A DNA stretch of 13,778 nt from Clostridia bacterium (GCA_900768805.1 CAAGEF010000010.1:1-13778); one strand, 5' to 3'; positions 6,059 to 13,756 are shown, numbered from the stretch's first letter. The notes: generated by a model from the letters alone, not told the origin. Made by a program: numbers and translations.

Positions 6059-7336
6059 GTGAACGAAAAGATAATCGAATTAAAAAAAGGAATTAAATTA
6101 CATTTAATTAAAACTGAATTATTTAAAACCAATTTAGCTTGTGTACTTATTACAGTACCATTGAAAAGAGAAACTGTAACTTTAAATACTTTAATTCCAT
6201 TTTTGCTTAAAAGAGGAACTAAAAATTTAAAAACACAATATCAAATTAACGACAAATTGGAAAATTTATATGGTTCTACTTATGATTGTGGTATTGATAA
6301 ATCAGGAGATAATCAAATAATTAAATTCTATATGGAAGGAATAAATGATAAATTCTTACCACAAAATGAAGATTTACTAAAACAAAATTTAGACTTGCTT
6401 TTTGAGCTAGTTTTTAATCCTTTAATAGAAAACGGAAAATTCAAAGAAGAATTTTTAGAAGTTGAGAAAAAGAATCTAGAAAATGTTATAAATGGAAAAA
6501 TTGATGATAAAGATTTTTATGCTTTTAATGATTGTATAGAGAAAATGTATGGTATGGAAGGCTTTGGATTATACAAATATGGATATAATGAAGATATTCC
6601 AAGTATTACATTAGATAAAGTTTCAGAACATTATTTCAATTTAATACAAAATGCAAAAATAGATATATTTGTTTCTGGTGATTTTAATTTTGATGAAGTT
6701 TTTAATATTGTTAAAGAAAATGAAAATATTAATAAACTATCTGATAGAAATCCAGAATTTATTTTAAATGATCCTACTAAGGAAAATAAGAAGAAATTAG
6801 AAAAGCCTAATGAATTTATTGAAAAAATGAATGTAACCCAAGGAAAATTAATTTTAGGTTTAGATGTTTTATATAATAACAAAGATTTTAAATATGTAGG
6901 GTTGGTGTATAATGCAATACTTGGAGAAAGTGCTAATTCAAAAATGTTTCAAAATGTACGAGAAAAAGCTGGTTTAGCTTATAGTGCAAGATCTAGTTTT
7001 ATAAGGCAGAAGAAAAATATTTTTATTAGATGTGGTATTGAAATTCCAAATTATGAAAAGGCTTTAGATATTATAAAAGTTCAATTAGAAGATATGAAAA
7101 ATGGGGTATTTTCAGATGAAGATATTGAAAATGCAAAAAGATATTTAGTTTCAGGTATAAAAGCAATTGAAACAGAACAAGATTCAGGAATAGTTTATTA
7201 TATTGGACAAGAATTGTCTAATGTTAGGGAGTCTTTAGAAGAATATATTGATAAGATAAATAATGTTAGCAAAAAGGACATTATTGAATTTGCTAATACT
7301 GTAAATATAAATACAGTTTATTTCTTAAAATCATAA
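6059..7336 (+). CDS. yfmF: Inactive M16 peptidase-like protein, YfmF type
   Basis: 425 residues from GTG 6059. M16 (insulinase/pitrilysin fold) protein of the YfmF type, annotated in Bacillota as associated with 5-aminopentanol modification of elongation factor EF-P. The place where M16 enzymes carry the zinc motif HxxEH reads LIPFLLKRG (about 45-53), with no histidines, so this subunit should not be catalytic. The C-terminal half keeps the substrate-binding signature NVREKAGLAYSA, with R301 and Y308. The next gene encodes a partner with the zinc motif, matching the inactive/active pairing of M16 heterodimers such as mitochondrial processing peptidase. The gap to that gene is 16 bases. No signal peptide is present, so the complex is cytoplasmic. 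The family role in EF-P modification is by annotation and genetics in relatives; the actual substrate is not visible. Confidence 0.88.
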   Translation: MNEKIIELKKGIKLHLIKTELFKTNLACVLITVPLKRETVTLNTLIPFLLKRGTKNLKTQYQINDKLENLYGSTYDCGIDKSGDNQIIKFYMEGINDKFLPQNEDLLKQNLDLLFELVFNPLIENGKFKEEFLEVEKKNLENVINGKIDDKDFYAFNDCIEKMYGMEGFGLYKYGYNEDIPSITLDKVSEHYFNLIQNAKIDIFVSGDFNFDEVFNIVKENENINKLSDRNPEFILNDPTKENKKKLEKPNEFIEKMNVTQGKLILGLDVLYNNKDFKYVGLVYNAILGESANSKMFQNVREKAGLAYSARSSFIRQKKNIFIRCGIEIPNYEKALDIIKVQLEDMKNGVFSDEDIENAKRYLVSGIKAIETEQDSGIVYYIGQELSNVRESLEEYIDKINNVSKKDIIEFANTVNINTVYFLKS

Positions 7337-7352
7337 GTAGGAAGGTTATTTT

Positions 7353-8639
7353 ATGCAAATTATAGAGAATGATAAAATTAAAGAAAAAGTTTATATAAAA
7401 AAATTAGAAAATGGTTTAACAATAATGGTAATTCCTAAAAAAGGAGCTCAGAAAAAATATGTTATATGGGGCATAAATTATGGTTCTGTTGATAACAATT
7501 TTTCAATAAATGATGAAGAGTTCAAGGTTCCAGATGGGATTGCTCATTATTTAGAGCATAAAATGTTTGAACAAAGAAACGGAAAAAACAGTTTAGATGT
7601 ATTAACATCTCTTGGTGTTGATGCTAATGCATATACTACAAATAATTATACTGCATATTTGTTTGAATGTACTGATAATTTTGAAGAGGCTCTAAATGAG
7701 TTTATGGATTATGTTCAGAATCCATATTATACAGATGAAAATGTAGAAAAAGAACGTGGAATTATTGAACAAGAAATTATGATGTATGATGATTATCCTG
7801 AATGGGTTATGTATATGAATGCAATGAAGCTTATGTATCATAATAATCCTATAAATATTGATATTGCTGGTTCTAAAGAAAGTATTGCAAAAATAGACAA
7901 AGAAACACTTTATAGAGTTTATAATAATTTTTATGTTCCAGAAAATATGGCTATAGTTGTTTGTGGTGATATCGATGAAAATTCTATATTTGAAGAATTA
8001 GAAAAAAGAATTACTATAAAATCTAATCCAAATGAAGTAAAGAGAATAATTGCTGATGAACCTAAAGAAATAGTAAATAAACGTACTGAAATTAATATGG
8101 ATATTAGTATGCCAATTTTTATGGTTAGCTATAAAGATGAAATTTTAAGTGATAAGGAAATGATAAAAAAAGATTTAGCTATTGAAATACTTCTTTATAT
8201 AATTATTGGAAAAAGTTCTAATCTATATAAAAGATTATACGAAGAAGGATTAATTTTTGCAGATTTTGGATTTGATTACGAGTTTGCAAGAAATTATTCT
8301 CATGTTTATATTCAAGGTCAATCTGTAGATGTTGAAAAAGTAATAACAGAAATGAAGAATGAATTTGATTATTTTATAAATCAAGGAATTAGTGATGAAG
8401 ATTTTTGTAGAGTAAAAAGAAAATTGTACGGAGAGTTTGTTAAAAGTTATAATGATGTTTCTGCAATTGGAAATAATTTTATAGGAAAATATTTCAAAGG
8501 AACAAATTTATTTGATTATTTTGAAGAATTTGAAGCTTTAAATAAAGAATATGTTGAAGAGGTTCTAAGAAATGTATTTAAAGAAGAACAAAAAGTAATT
8601 TCAATAGTAAATCCAAATGTCAAAAATGAGGAGGAATAA
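7353..8639 (+). CDS. yfmH: M16 family zinc metallopeptidase, YfmH type
   Basis: 428 residues. The inverted zinc motif is intact: H65-Y-L-E68-H69 in the GIAHYLEHKMFE segment, with the third ligand probably E141 in the conserved ERGIIEQE segment about 72 residues later. ANAYTTNNYTAYLFE (about 91-105) is the typical substrate-strand region after the motif, and SSNLYKRLYEEGLI marks the C-terminal half. It should pair with the inactive protein encoded just upstream to form one proteolytic chamber. In Bacillota such pairs carry the names YfmF/YfmH and are linked to EF-P modification. AGGAAGG (7339-7345) serves ATG 7353. Its TAA is directly followed by the ATG of lgt, whose ribosome binding site lies inside the last codons here, implying coupled translation. 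No export signal. Confidence 0.92.
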   Translation: MQIIENDKIKEKVYIKKLENGLTIMVIPKKGAQKKYVIWGINYGSVDNNFSINDEEFKVPDGIAHYLEHKMFEQRNGKNSLDVLTSLGVDANAYTTNNYTAYLFECTDNFEEALNEFMDYVQNPYYTDENVEKERGIIEQEIMMYDDYPEWVMYMNAMKLMYHNNPINIDIAGSKESIAKIDKETLYRVYNNFYVPENMAIVVCGDIDENSIFEELEKRITIKSNPNEVKRIIADEPKEIVNKRTEINMDISMPIFMVSYKDEILSDKEMIKKDLAIEILLYIIIGKSSNLYKRLYEEGLIFADFGFDYEFARNYSHVYIQGQSVDVEKVITEMKNEFDYFINQGISDEDFCRVKRKLYGEFVKSYNDVSAIGNNFIGKYFKGTNLFDYFEEFEALNKEYVEEVLRNVFKEEQKVISIVNPNVKNEEE

Positions 8640-9428
8640 ATGAATATAATATCTTTTCCAAATTTCGGACTAGAATTTGAAGTCTCTAAAATTGCATTTT
8701 CAATATTAGATATTGATATATATTGGTATTCGATATGTATAGTGCTTGGAATCATAGTTGCAATTTTATTGTGTGTTTTAAGTAAGGAAAATTTCGGAAT
8801 AAATTTTGAAGATATTATTGATATTTCTATTGCTGCTTTAGTATTTGGAATTATAGGTGCAAGGCTTTATTATGTCATTTTCAATTTGGATTACTATTTA
8901 GCATATCCACTTAAAATTTTTTCAATAAGAGATGGCGGTCTGTCGATTATTGGAGGATTAATTTTAGGTGGTTTAGGTGTTTTATTTAGAGCAAGAAAAT
9001 TAGAATTAAAACCTTTTAATTTATTAGATTATATTGCTCCATTTGTTGCGATTGCACAATCGATAGGTAGATGGGGAAATTTTTTTAATGCAGAAGCTTA
9101 TGGAACTGAATGTAAAACTTTATTCAAGATGGGAATTAAAAATTTTGAAGGATATATAGAAGTTCATCCGACATTTTTATATGAGTCGATTAGTACATTT
9201 GTCATATTCTGTATATTGCGAATGTTGCAGAAAAATAGAAAATTTGAGGGGCAAATATTTCTGTTATATTTAATTTTGTATTCAGGATGTAGATTTTTTA
9301 TAGAAAGCTTAAGAGTTGATTCTCTAATGTTTTGTGAATTTAAAATAACAAAGTTATTATCTGGTGTTGTATTTTTTAGTTCAATTTATATGTATTTTAG
9401 AAATAAAAAAATATTACATAAAAACTAA
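8640..9428 (+). CDS. lgt: Prolipoprotein diacylglyceryl transferase
   Basis: 262-residue polytopic membrane protein. Lgt transfers diacylglycerol from phosphatidylglycerol to the lipobox cysteine of prelipoproteins, the first step of lipoprotein maturation. The signature SIGRWGNFFNAEAYG (141-155) has the arginine, asparagine, glutamate and glycine that correspond to E. coli R143, N146, E151 and G154 (here R144, N147, E152, G155). Y30 in IYWY matches Y26, and R218/E222 in the GCRFFIESLR segment match R239/E243. GARLYYVIF (73-81) is also typical. At the position of E. coli H103 the motif GGLSIIGG has isoleucine (I104). About seven hydrophobic segments; length is normal. The start abuts the stop of the yfmH-like gene, with GAGGAGG just before it. 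No clear terminator follows. Assignment firm. Confidence 0.94.
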   Translation: MNIISFPNFGLEFEVSKIAFSILDIDIYWYSICIVLGIIVAILLCVLSKENFGINFEDIIDISIAALVFGIIGARLYYVIFNLDYYLAYPLKIFSIRDGGLSIIGGLILGGLGVLFRARKLELKPFNLLDYIAPFVAIAQSIGRWGNFFNAEAYGTECKTLFKMGIKNFEGYIEVHPTFLYESISTFVIFCILRMLQKNRKFEGQIFLLYLILYSGCRFFIESLRVDSLMFCEFKITKLLSGVVFFSSIYMYFRNKKILHKN

Positions 9429-9490
9429 GCTTTATAAATAAAATGTTGAAAAATGTCAATGGAAAGTATATGACAAATAGTGCTAAATTA

Positions 9491-9519
9491 TTGACTAAAT
9501 TGTAGTAATGTGTTATTTT
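9491..9519 (+). promoter_or_regulatory. Promoter of the Spo0E-like gene
   Basis: TTGACT (9491-9496), a 17-base spacer and TATTTT (9514-9519), with TG at 9511-9512 giving an extended -10. Two copies of ATGACAAAT (9470-9478 and 9530-9538) bracket it and could be binding sites. They resemble the Spo0A box (TGNCGAA) with one mismatch, which is weak evidence. The stretch 9429-9562 holds nothing else recognisable. Confidence 0.5.
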
Positions 9520-9562
9520 TAATTTATGAATGACAAATTTTAGTATATAGAGGAGTGGTATA

Positions 9563-9697
9563 ATGTTAAATGATGAAATTTGTAAATTAAGAAAAGAATT
9601 AAATGACAGTATATCAAGTGGAAAAGATTACTCTATTGTGTATGAATTAAGTGTCAAATTAGATAAGTTAATTGCAGAATTTTATAGGAAAAAGTAA
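9563..9697 (+). CDS. Spo0E-like aspartyl-phosphate phosphatase (44 aa)
   Basis: A 44-residue frame from ATG 9563 to TAA 9695-9697 with AGAGGAG (9549-9555) at 7-base spacing. The sequence forms two short helices. The second, containing E-L-S-V-K-L-D-K-L-I near residues 28-37, has the S-x-x-x-D signature of the Spo0E family (S30, D34), and the C-terminus IAEFYRKK is also typical. Family members dephosphorylate response regulators such as Spo0A, holding back sporulation or related decisions. Here the protein stands alone between lgt and the Nudix operon with its own promoter. The length matches short clostridial members. Its presence supports a spore-forming lineage, but family members also act on other response regulators, so the target is not known. 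Confidence 0.82.
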   Translation: MLNDEICKLRKELNDSISSGKDYSIVYELSVKLDKLIAEFYRKK

Positions 9698-9741
9698 ATT
9701 CATAATATAAAAGTAGTAATAAATGCAGAAATGAATGATTT

Positions 9742-9771
9742 TTATTTGTTATAAAATAGGAGTAATATAAT
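9742..9771 (+). promoter_or_regulatory. Weak candidate promoter for the Nudix-MscS-patatin operon
   Basis: The 155 bases between the Spo0E-like gene and the Nudix gene hold TATAAT at 9766-9771 with only poor -35 matches (TTATTT at 9742-9747, 18-base spacer; TTGTTA at 9746-9751, 14-base spacer). No terminator hairpin with a T run was seen here, so read-through from the Spo0E-like gene is possible. Confidence 0.28.
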
Positions 9772-9852
9772 AATTTATACTTATAATATTATCATATTAA
9801 TAATTGATTATTTTCTATCTTAGATTAACAAATATGAGAGGTATGAAATTAT

Positions 9853-10389
9853 ATGAGTAGATTATTGGAAGAAAATGAAGTATTTAAATGTTGTAGATTT
9901 AATGTAGTAGAAAAACAATATGAAAGAGAAGATGGAGTAAAATATGGTAGATTTACTGTAAATCCAGGTGATGCTGTTATTGTATTACCAATTACAGAAG
10001 ATGGTGAAATTGTTTTTATTGAGCAAATGCGTGAATCAGTTGGAAAAGTGTGTCTAGAATTACCTGCAGGAATGATAGACAGAGAAGAAGCACCTATTGA
10101 TGCTGCTAGAAGAGAATTAGAAGAAGAAACTGGTATTATTGCTAAAAAAATTGAATTATTGATGGATGGATATCCTTCTGCTGGGTATACTAGTGAAAGA
10201 ATATATATATACCTTGCAAAAGATTTTGAAGAAGGAAAAGTTCATTTAGATGAAACAGAAGAAATAGCTTCAGTAAAGAAAATATCTATTGATAAAGCTT
10301 TAAATTTAATTTCTGAAAACTATTTTGAAGAGGTTAATTTAGTAGTAGCAATTTTAATGTATTATTATAAATATTGTAGTAATAAGTAG
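9853..10389 (+). CDS. Nudix hydrolase, probable ADP-ribose pyrophosphatase
   Basis: 178 residues. A complete Nudix box (G-x5-E-x7-R-E-U-x-E-E-x-G-U) runs from G73 to I95: GMIDREE, APIDAAR, RELEEETGI. It coordinates the magnesium for hydrolysis of a nucleoside diphosphate linked to another group. YPSAGYTSERIYIYLA (107-122) is the segment typical of ADP-ribose pyrophosphatases (NudF/YqkG type), in which a proline/glycine-rich loop before the SE pair sets specificity; ADP-ribose cleavage to AMP and ribose 5-phosphate is therefore the best guess. AGAGG at 9837-9841 is rather far (11 bases) from ATG 9853. The MscS gene begins 8 bases after the stop. Soluble, cytoplasmic. Nudix identity firm; substrate inferred. 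Confidence 0.88.
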   Translation: MSRLLEENEVFKCCRFNVVEKQYEREDGVKYGRFTVNPGDAVIVLPITEDGEIVFIEQMRESVGKVCLELPAGMIDREEAPIDAARRELEEETGIIAKKIELLMDGYPSAGYTSERIYIYLAKDFEEGKVHLDETEEIASVKKISIDKALNLISENYFEEVNLVVAILMYYYKYCSNK

Positions 10390-10397
10390 GTGAATTT

Positions 10398-11471
10398 ATG
10401 ATTGATTCAATATTGAATAATATAAATAAGCAACAAATACTTGAATTTGCAAATATATTTTATTTGCAAATAGCAATAGCAATTATAGTAGTATTTTTTG
10501 TTTTTAGAGCAGTATTTGCAAAAACAATTTTAAAAATCATTAATATAATTTTCAAAAGAAAAGAAAAAACTGCAAACAATCCAATTTATAAATCTTTAAA
10601 AAATTTTATTCTAGTAATAGGGTTTTATTTAGCAAGTCTAATTTTACCTTTAAATAATAAAATTACATATATAATAAATGAAATTTTTAAGATTGTTATT
10701 ATTTTATTTATAACAAAAGTTATAACTGTAATTATAAATAAAGACTCAAATTTATTTAAAAAAATATTTGCAAATTCTAAAAATGAATCTGTAAATTCTT
10801 TTATTTGTAAAATCGTACGAGCAGTTTTATGGATTTTTTCTTTTATTATAATTTTTAAAGAATTAGGATTTGATTTAACAGGTTTAGTAGCAGGTTTGGG
10901 AGTAGGAAGTGTTATTATTTCATTAGCTGCTCAAGATACTGTAAAAAGCTTATTAAGTGGTGTTACAATTTTAACTGAAAAACCTTTTGAAATAGGAGAT
11001 TGGATAAAAGTAGGTAATTATCAAGGTACTGTTTTAGATATAACATTTAAAAGTACTAGAATTAAAGCTGTAGATAATACTATTATAACAATACCAAATT
11101 CAATGGTTACAGAAGATTGTGTTATAAATTGGAATAAATTAAAATCTAGAAGATTTGATTGTACATTGAATTTACATTTAGATACAACTTCAGAGGAGAT
11201 AAAAAATTTAGTTGAAAAAATAAAATTAGTTTTGAAAAATAATCCTTCTATTGATGAAGATACTATTCAAGTCGTTTTTGATGCAATTTCTGCATACAGT
11301 TCTGATATTAGAATTTTCTTATATATTAAAGAAACAGATTATATAAAATATTTGAAAATAAAAGAAGAAATACATTATGAGTTGCTTAGTTTAATAGATA
11401 ATGAAAATATCGAATTAGCTTATCCAACACAAACAGTATATTTAGCAAAAAACGAAGGAGATAACAAGTAA
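10398..11471 (+). CDS. MscS-type small-conductance mechanosensitive channel
   Basis: 357 residues. Hydrophobic segments lie at about 22-41, 70-86, 95-114 and 136-153. The conserved pore helix (about 158-192) reads GLVAGLGVGSVIISLAAQDTVK, with the small-residue packing pattern of TM3 in MscS, then LSGVTILTEKPFEIGDWIKVG leads into the beta domain (DITFKSTRIKAVDNTIITIPNS, about 214-235) and the alpha/beta cytoplasmic cage. The channel opens under membrane tension and releases solutes on hypo-osmotic shock. The extra N-terminal helices relative to the three of E. coli MscS resemble the YkuT/YggB-like variants of Bacillota. AGTAGGTGA just before ATG 10398 overlaps the end of the Nudix gene. The patatin gene begins 2 bases after the stop. 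No defect seen. Confidence 0.92.
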   Translation: MIDSILNNINKQQILEFANIFYLQIAIAIIVVFFVFRAVFAKTILKIINIIFKRKEKTANNPIYKSLKNFILVIGFYLASLILPLNNKITYIINEIFKIVIILFITKVITVIINKDSNLFKKIFANSKNESVNSFICKIVRAVLWIFSFIIIFKELGFDLTGLVAGLGVGSVIISLAAQDTVKSLLSGVTILTEKPFEIGDWIKVGNYQGTVLDITFKSTRIKAVDNTIITIPNSMVTEDCVINWNKLKSRRFDCTLNLHLDTTSEEIKNLVEKIKLVLKNNPSIDEDTIQVVFDAISAYSSDIRIFLYIKETDYIKYLKIKEEIHYELLSLIDNENIELAYPTQTVYLAKNEGDNK

Positions 11472-11473
11472 AA

Positions 11474-12328
11474 ATGGGATTAGGTTTAGCATTAGCAGGT
11501 GGCGGATTAAAAGGAATTGCACATATTGGTGCAATTCAAGCATTAAAAGATTTAGGTGTAAAAATAGATTATTTATCTGGTACTAGTTCAGGAAGTATTT
11601 TTGCTACAATGTATGCTTTAGGCTATGATTATGAAGAAATGAAACAAAAATCTTTAATTTATGCAAAAGTATTAACTGATATAAAGAAAAAACCAATTAT
11701 AAAAGCAGGTATTACCTATGCTACAAAAAAGATTGTGGATTTACCAGGGTTAATGCCAGGAGAACGAGTTGAGACAATAGTAGAAGAATTAGCTAAAGCA
11801 AAGAACAAAGAAAAAATGAGTGATATTGAATTACCATTTGCAATTACTACTGTTGATACAATTTCTACTAAGGAATGTATATTTTTATCAAAGAAATATA
11901 ATTTTAAAAATGATGAAATTGATTATATATATGATGCTCCTATAGCTACAGCTACAAGATCAAGTATGGCTTTTCCAGGAATATTTACTACATGTAATTA
12001 TAATGGTTACAATTTTATAGATGGTGGAACTAAAGATAATCTACCAATACATATTTTAAAAGACATGGGAGCTACTAAAACTCTTGGTGTTAGTTTTAGA
12101 ATTGATGATTATGAACCAAGTAATAATATTTTGTCAATATTATTAAGAACAGTGGATATATTTTCATTAAAAGATGTTAGAAAAGCTCAAAGAGAAGCTG
12201 ATTTGGCAATAGAAATAGATGCTAGGTCTGCAAGTTTACTTGAGATTGATGATATAGATAAATTGGTTGAAATTGGTTATAATACTATTATGGATAAAAA
12301 AGAGGAAATATTAAATTTAGTTAAGTAG
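11474..12328 (+). CDS. Patatin-like phospholipase
   Basis: 284 residues. All parts of the patatin Ser-Asp catalytic dyad are present: the oxyanion-hole loop AGGGLKGIAHIGA (8-20), the nucleophile elbow G36-T-S38-S-G40 and the aspartate D183 in FIDGGTKDNLP. Such enzymes hydrolyse acyl esters of glycerolipids. The protein is of the short RssA/YchK-like bacterial type, without a signal peptide or membrane helix, so it should act on the cytoplasmic face of the membrane. AAGGAG at 11455-11460, inside the end of the MscS gene, serves ATG 11474; the two genes are surely co-transcribed. The link of a tension-gated channel with a membrane-lipid hydrolase may be functional but is not proven. Substrate unknown. 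Confidence 0.9.
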   Translation: MGLGLALAGGGLKGIAHIGAIQALKDLGVKIDYLSGTSSGSIFATMYALGYDYEEMKQKSLIYAKVLTDIKKKPIIKAGITYATKKIVDLPGLMPGERVETIVEELAKAKNKEKMSDIELPFAITTVDTISTKECIFLSKKYNFKNDEIDYIYDAPIATATRSSMAFPGIFTTCNYNGYNFIDGGTKDNLPIHILKDMGATKTLGVSFRIDDYEPSNNILSILLRTVDIFSLKDVRKAQREADLAIEIDARSASLLEIDDIDKLVEIGYNTIMDKKEEILNLVK

Positions 12329-12340
12329 AAATTATGAACT

Positions 12341-12396
12341 TAGGGACGTTCTTTATTGTTTAATTTTCAAAAAGCAAACAACAAAGAACGTCCCTA
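12341..12396. repeat. Long inverted repeat, REP/MITE-like or terminator
   Basis: Arms of 21 bases at 12341-12361 (starting TAGGGACGTTCTTT) and 12376-12396 pair at 20 of 21 positions around a 14-base loop. It lies 12 bases after the patatin stop and ends before the ribosome binding site of the next gene. There is no T run after the stem, so it is a poor classical terminator. The GGGACGTTCTTT arm is more G/C-rich than its surroundings and resembles dispersed palindromes seen in clostridial genomes. Only one copy is in this window. Confidence 0.75.
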
Positions 12397-12419
12397 GATT
12401 TATACAAAAGGAGGTAAAA

Positions 12420-13169
12420 ATGAAGGCTTTAATTACAGGAGCTTCTTCTGGAATAGGGAGAGATATGGCAAGATATATGTCTAGTATAGGTTATGATTTA
12501 GTTATTGTTGCTAGAAGTAAAGAACCATTAGAAGAATTAAAAAGAGAACTTAAAACTAATATAACAATTGAAATTTGTGATATTAGTTTTGAAGAAAATT
12601 GTTTGCAATTATTTGAAAAATATAAAGATGTTAATATTGTCATAAATAATGCTGGTTTTGGCGTTTTTGGAGAGTTTGATGAAACTGATTTAGAAAAAGA
12701 AATACAATTAATTAATACAAATGTAACTGCAGTTCATATATTAACTAAATTATATATAAAAGAAATGGAAAAAAGAGGTAGCGGTCATATAATGAATGTT
12801 GGCTCAATTGCTGGTCTTATGTCAGGAGGACCTCTTATGGCAGCATATTATGCTTCAAAAAGTTATCTTGTTTCTTTATCTAGAGCAATAAATAAAGAGT
12901 TGAAAAAGAGAAAATCCAATATAAGAATTACTATATTATGTCCTGGACCTGTTAATACAAATTTTAATAATGTAGCAGGTGTTAAATTTGGTATAAAACC
13001 ATTATCTAGTGAATTTGTAGCAAAATTTGGTGTTGATAGAATGCTTAAAAATAGAGAAATTATAATCCCAGGATTTATAAATAAATTAGCAGTAATTTTA
13101 TCAAAATTTTCTCCTTGGTTAATTTCTTCAGAGGTTATATATCATACGCAAAAAAAGAAAGTAAATTAG
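12420..13169 (+). CDS. Short-chain dehydrogenase/reductase
   Basis: 249 residues of the classical SDR family. The nucleotide-binding motif TGASSGIG (6-13), the NNAG motif (76-79), the catalytic serine S129 in NVGSIAG and the pair Y143-x-x-x-K147 are all present, followed by the CPGPVNT segment (174-180). An NADP preference is suggested by the basic residue R32 after the second strand (VARSKE), but this is only a rule of thumb. The overall pattern is closest to the YqjQ/DltE-like oxidoreductases of Bacillota. The end (FINKLAVILSKFSPWL) is hydrophobic and might touch the membrane. AAGGAGG at 12408-12414 is a strong binding site 5 bases before the ATG. It is separated from the patatin gene by the inverted repeat. 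Substrate unknown. Confidence 0.9.
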   Translation: MKALITGASSGIGRDMARYMSSIGYDLVIVARSKEPLEELKRELKTNITIEICDISFEENCLQLFEKYKDVNIVINNAGFGVFGEFDETDLEKEIQLINTNVTAVHILTKLYIKEMEKRGSGHIMNVGSIAGLMSGGPLMAAYYASKSYLVSLSRAINKELKKRKSNIRITILCPGPVNTNFNNVAGVKFGIKPLSSEFVAKFGVDRMLKNREIIIPGFINKLAVILSKFSPWLISSEVIYHTQKKKVN

Positions 13170-13182
13170 TCTTAAAAAATAT

Positions 13183-13211
13183 TTGCATAAAAAATATATT
13201 AGAGATATAAT
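13183..13211 (+). promoter_or_regulatory. Sigma-A promoter of the alpha-amylase gene
   Basis: TTGCAT (13183-13188), a 17-base spacer and a perfect TATAAT (13206-13211) lie just after the dehydrogenase gene, giving a leader of about 25 bases. No catabolite-response (cre) palindrome was recognised nearby. Confidence 0.6.
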
Positions 13212-13228
13212 CAACATATAATAAAATT

Positions 13229-13233
13229 AGGAG
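13229..13233 (+). promoter_or_regulatory. Ribosome binding site deciding the TTG start of the amylase gene
   Basis: AGGAG is 8 bases before TTG 13242. The in-frame GTG at 13233 overlaps this site and the ATG at 13260 is too far away, so TTG 13242 is the best start. Confidence 0.7.
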
Positions 13234-13241
13234 TGATAGAT

Positions 13242-13756
13242 TTGGCTAGTAATGATACTATGATACAGTTTTTTGAATGGTATTTGCCTAGTGATTCTAC
13301 GCTTTGGAATAGAGTCTCAAAAGAAGCGGGACATTTATCTAATTTAGGTGTAAATTATGTTTGGCTTCCTCCTGCATATAAAGGTTCTAGTGGAGTCTTT
13401 GATGTAGGCTATGGTGTATATGATTTATATGATTTAGGTGAATTTGATCAAAAAGGCTCGATTCCTACAAAGTATGGAACAAAAGATGAATATCTAGAAG
13501 CAATAAAAGTGCTAAAAGAAAATAATTTAAAAGTAATAGCAGATGTAGTTTTAAATCATAAATTAGGAGCTGATGAAACAGAAGAAGTTTTAGCTGTTCA
13601 AGATGATGCTGATAACCGAAATGTTAGTATTTCTTCTGCAAAACCAATAAAAGCATGGACAAAATATACATTTCCAGGAAGAGGAAATATATATTCGGAT
13701 TTCAAATGGGATTGGACTCATTTTCATGGTGTTGATTGGGATGAAAATTCTGGAGT
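13242..13756 (+). CDS. Alpha-amylase (GH13), cytoplasmic type, 3' end missing
   Basis: About 171 residues of an enzyme normally near 480. It hydrolyses internal alpha-1,4 bonds of starch, glycogen or maltodextrins. NDTMIQFFEWYLPSDSTLW at the N-terminus, then GVNYVWLPPAYKG, DVGYGVYDLYDLGEF and the first conserved GH13 region DVVLNHK identify it; the segment ending DWTHFHGVDWDEN is typical of the GH13_5 bacterial liquefying/cytoplasmic amylases. The catalytic Asp and Glu regions lie beyond the end. No signal peptide precedes the domain, so the enzyme should act inside the cell, probably on glycogen or imported dextrins. The frame seems to stop at TAG 13776-13778, but that stop and the last residues DRKSVV come from adapter sequence, not from the genome. 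Identity firm; incomplete. Confidence 0.92.

Noticed and set aside
9729..9756. Near copy of the vWA terminator's left arm (AAATGAATGATTTTT, then GTTATAAAA) upstream of the Nudix gene
   Set aside because: The 15-base exact match lacks the right arm here, so it forms no hairpin. A match of this length is expected by chance in DNA with this A/T bias.
283..13169. No gene in the window ends in TGA, hinting at TGA reassigned to tryptophan
   Set aside because: Tryptophan is always encoded by TGG, no recognised protein family is interrupted by an in-frame TGA, and all genes have normal lengths. A/T-rich Bacillota favour TAA, so a standard bacterial code is the simpler reading.
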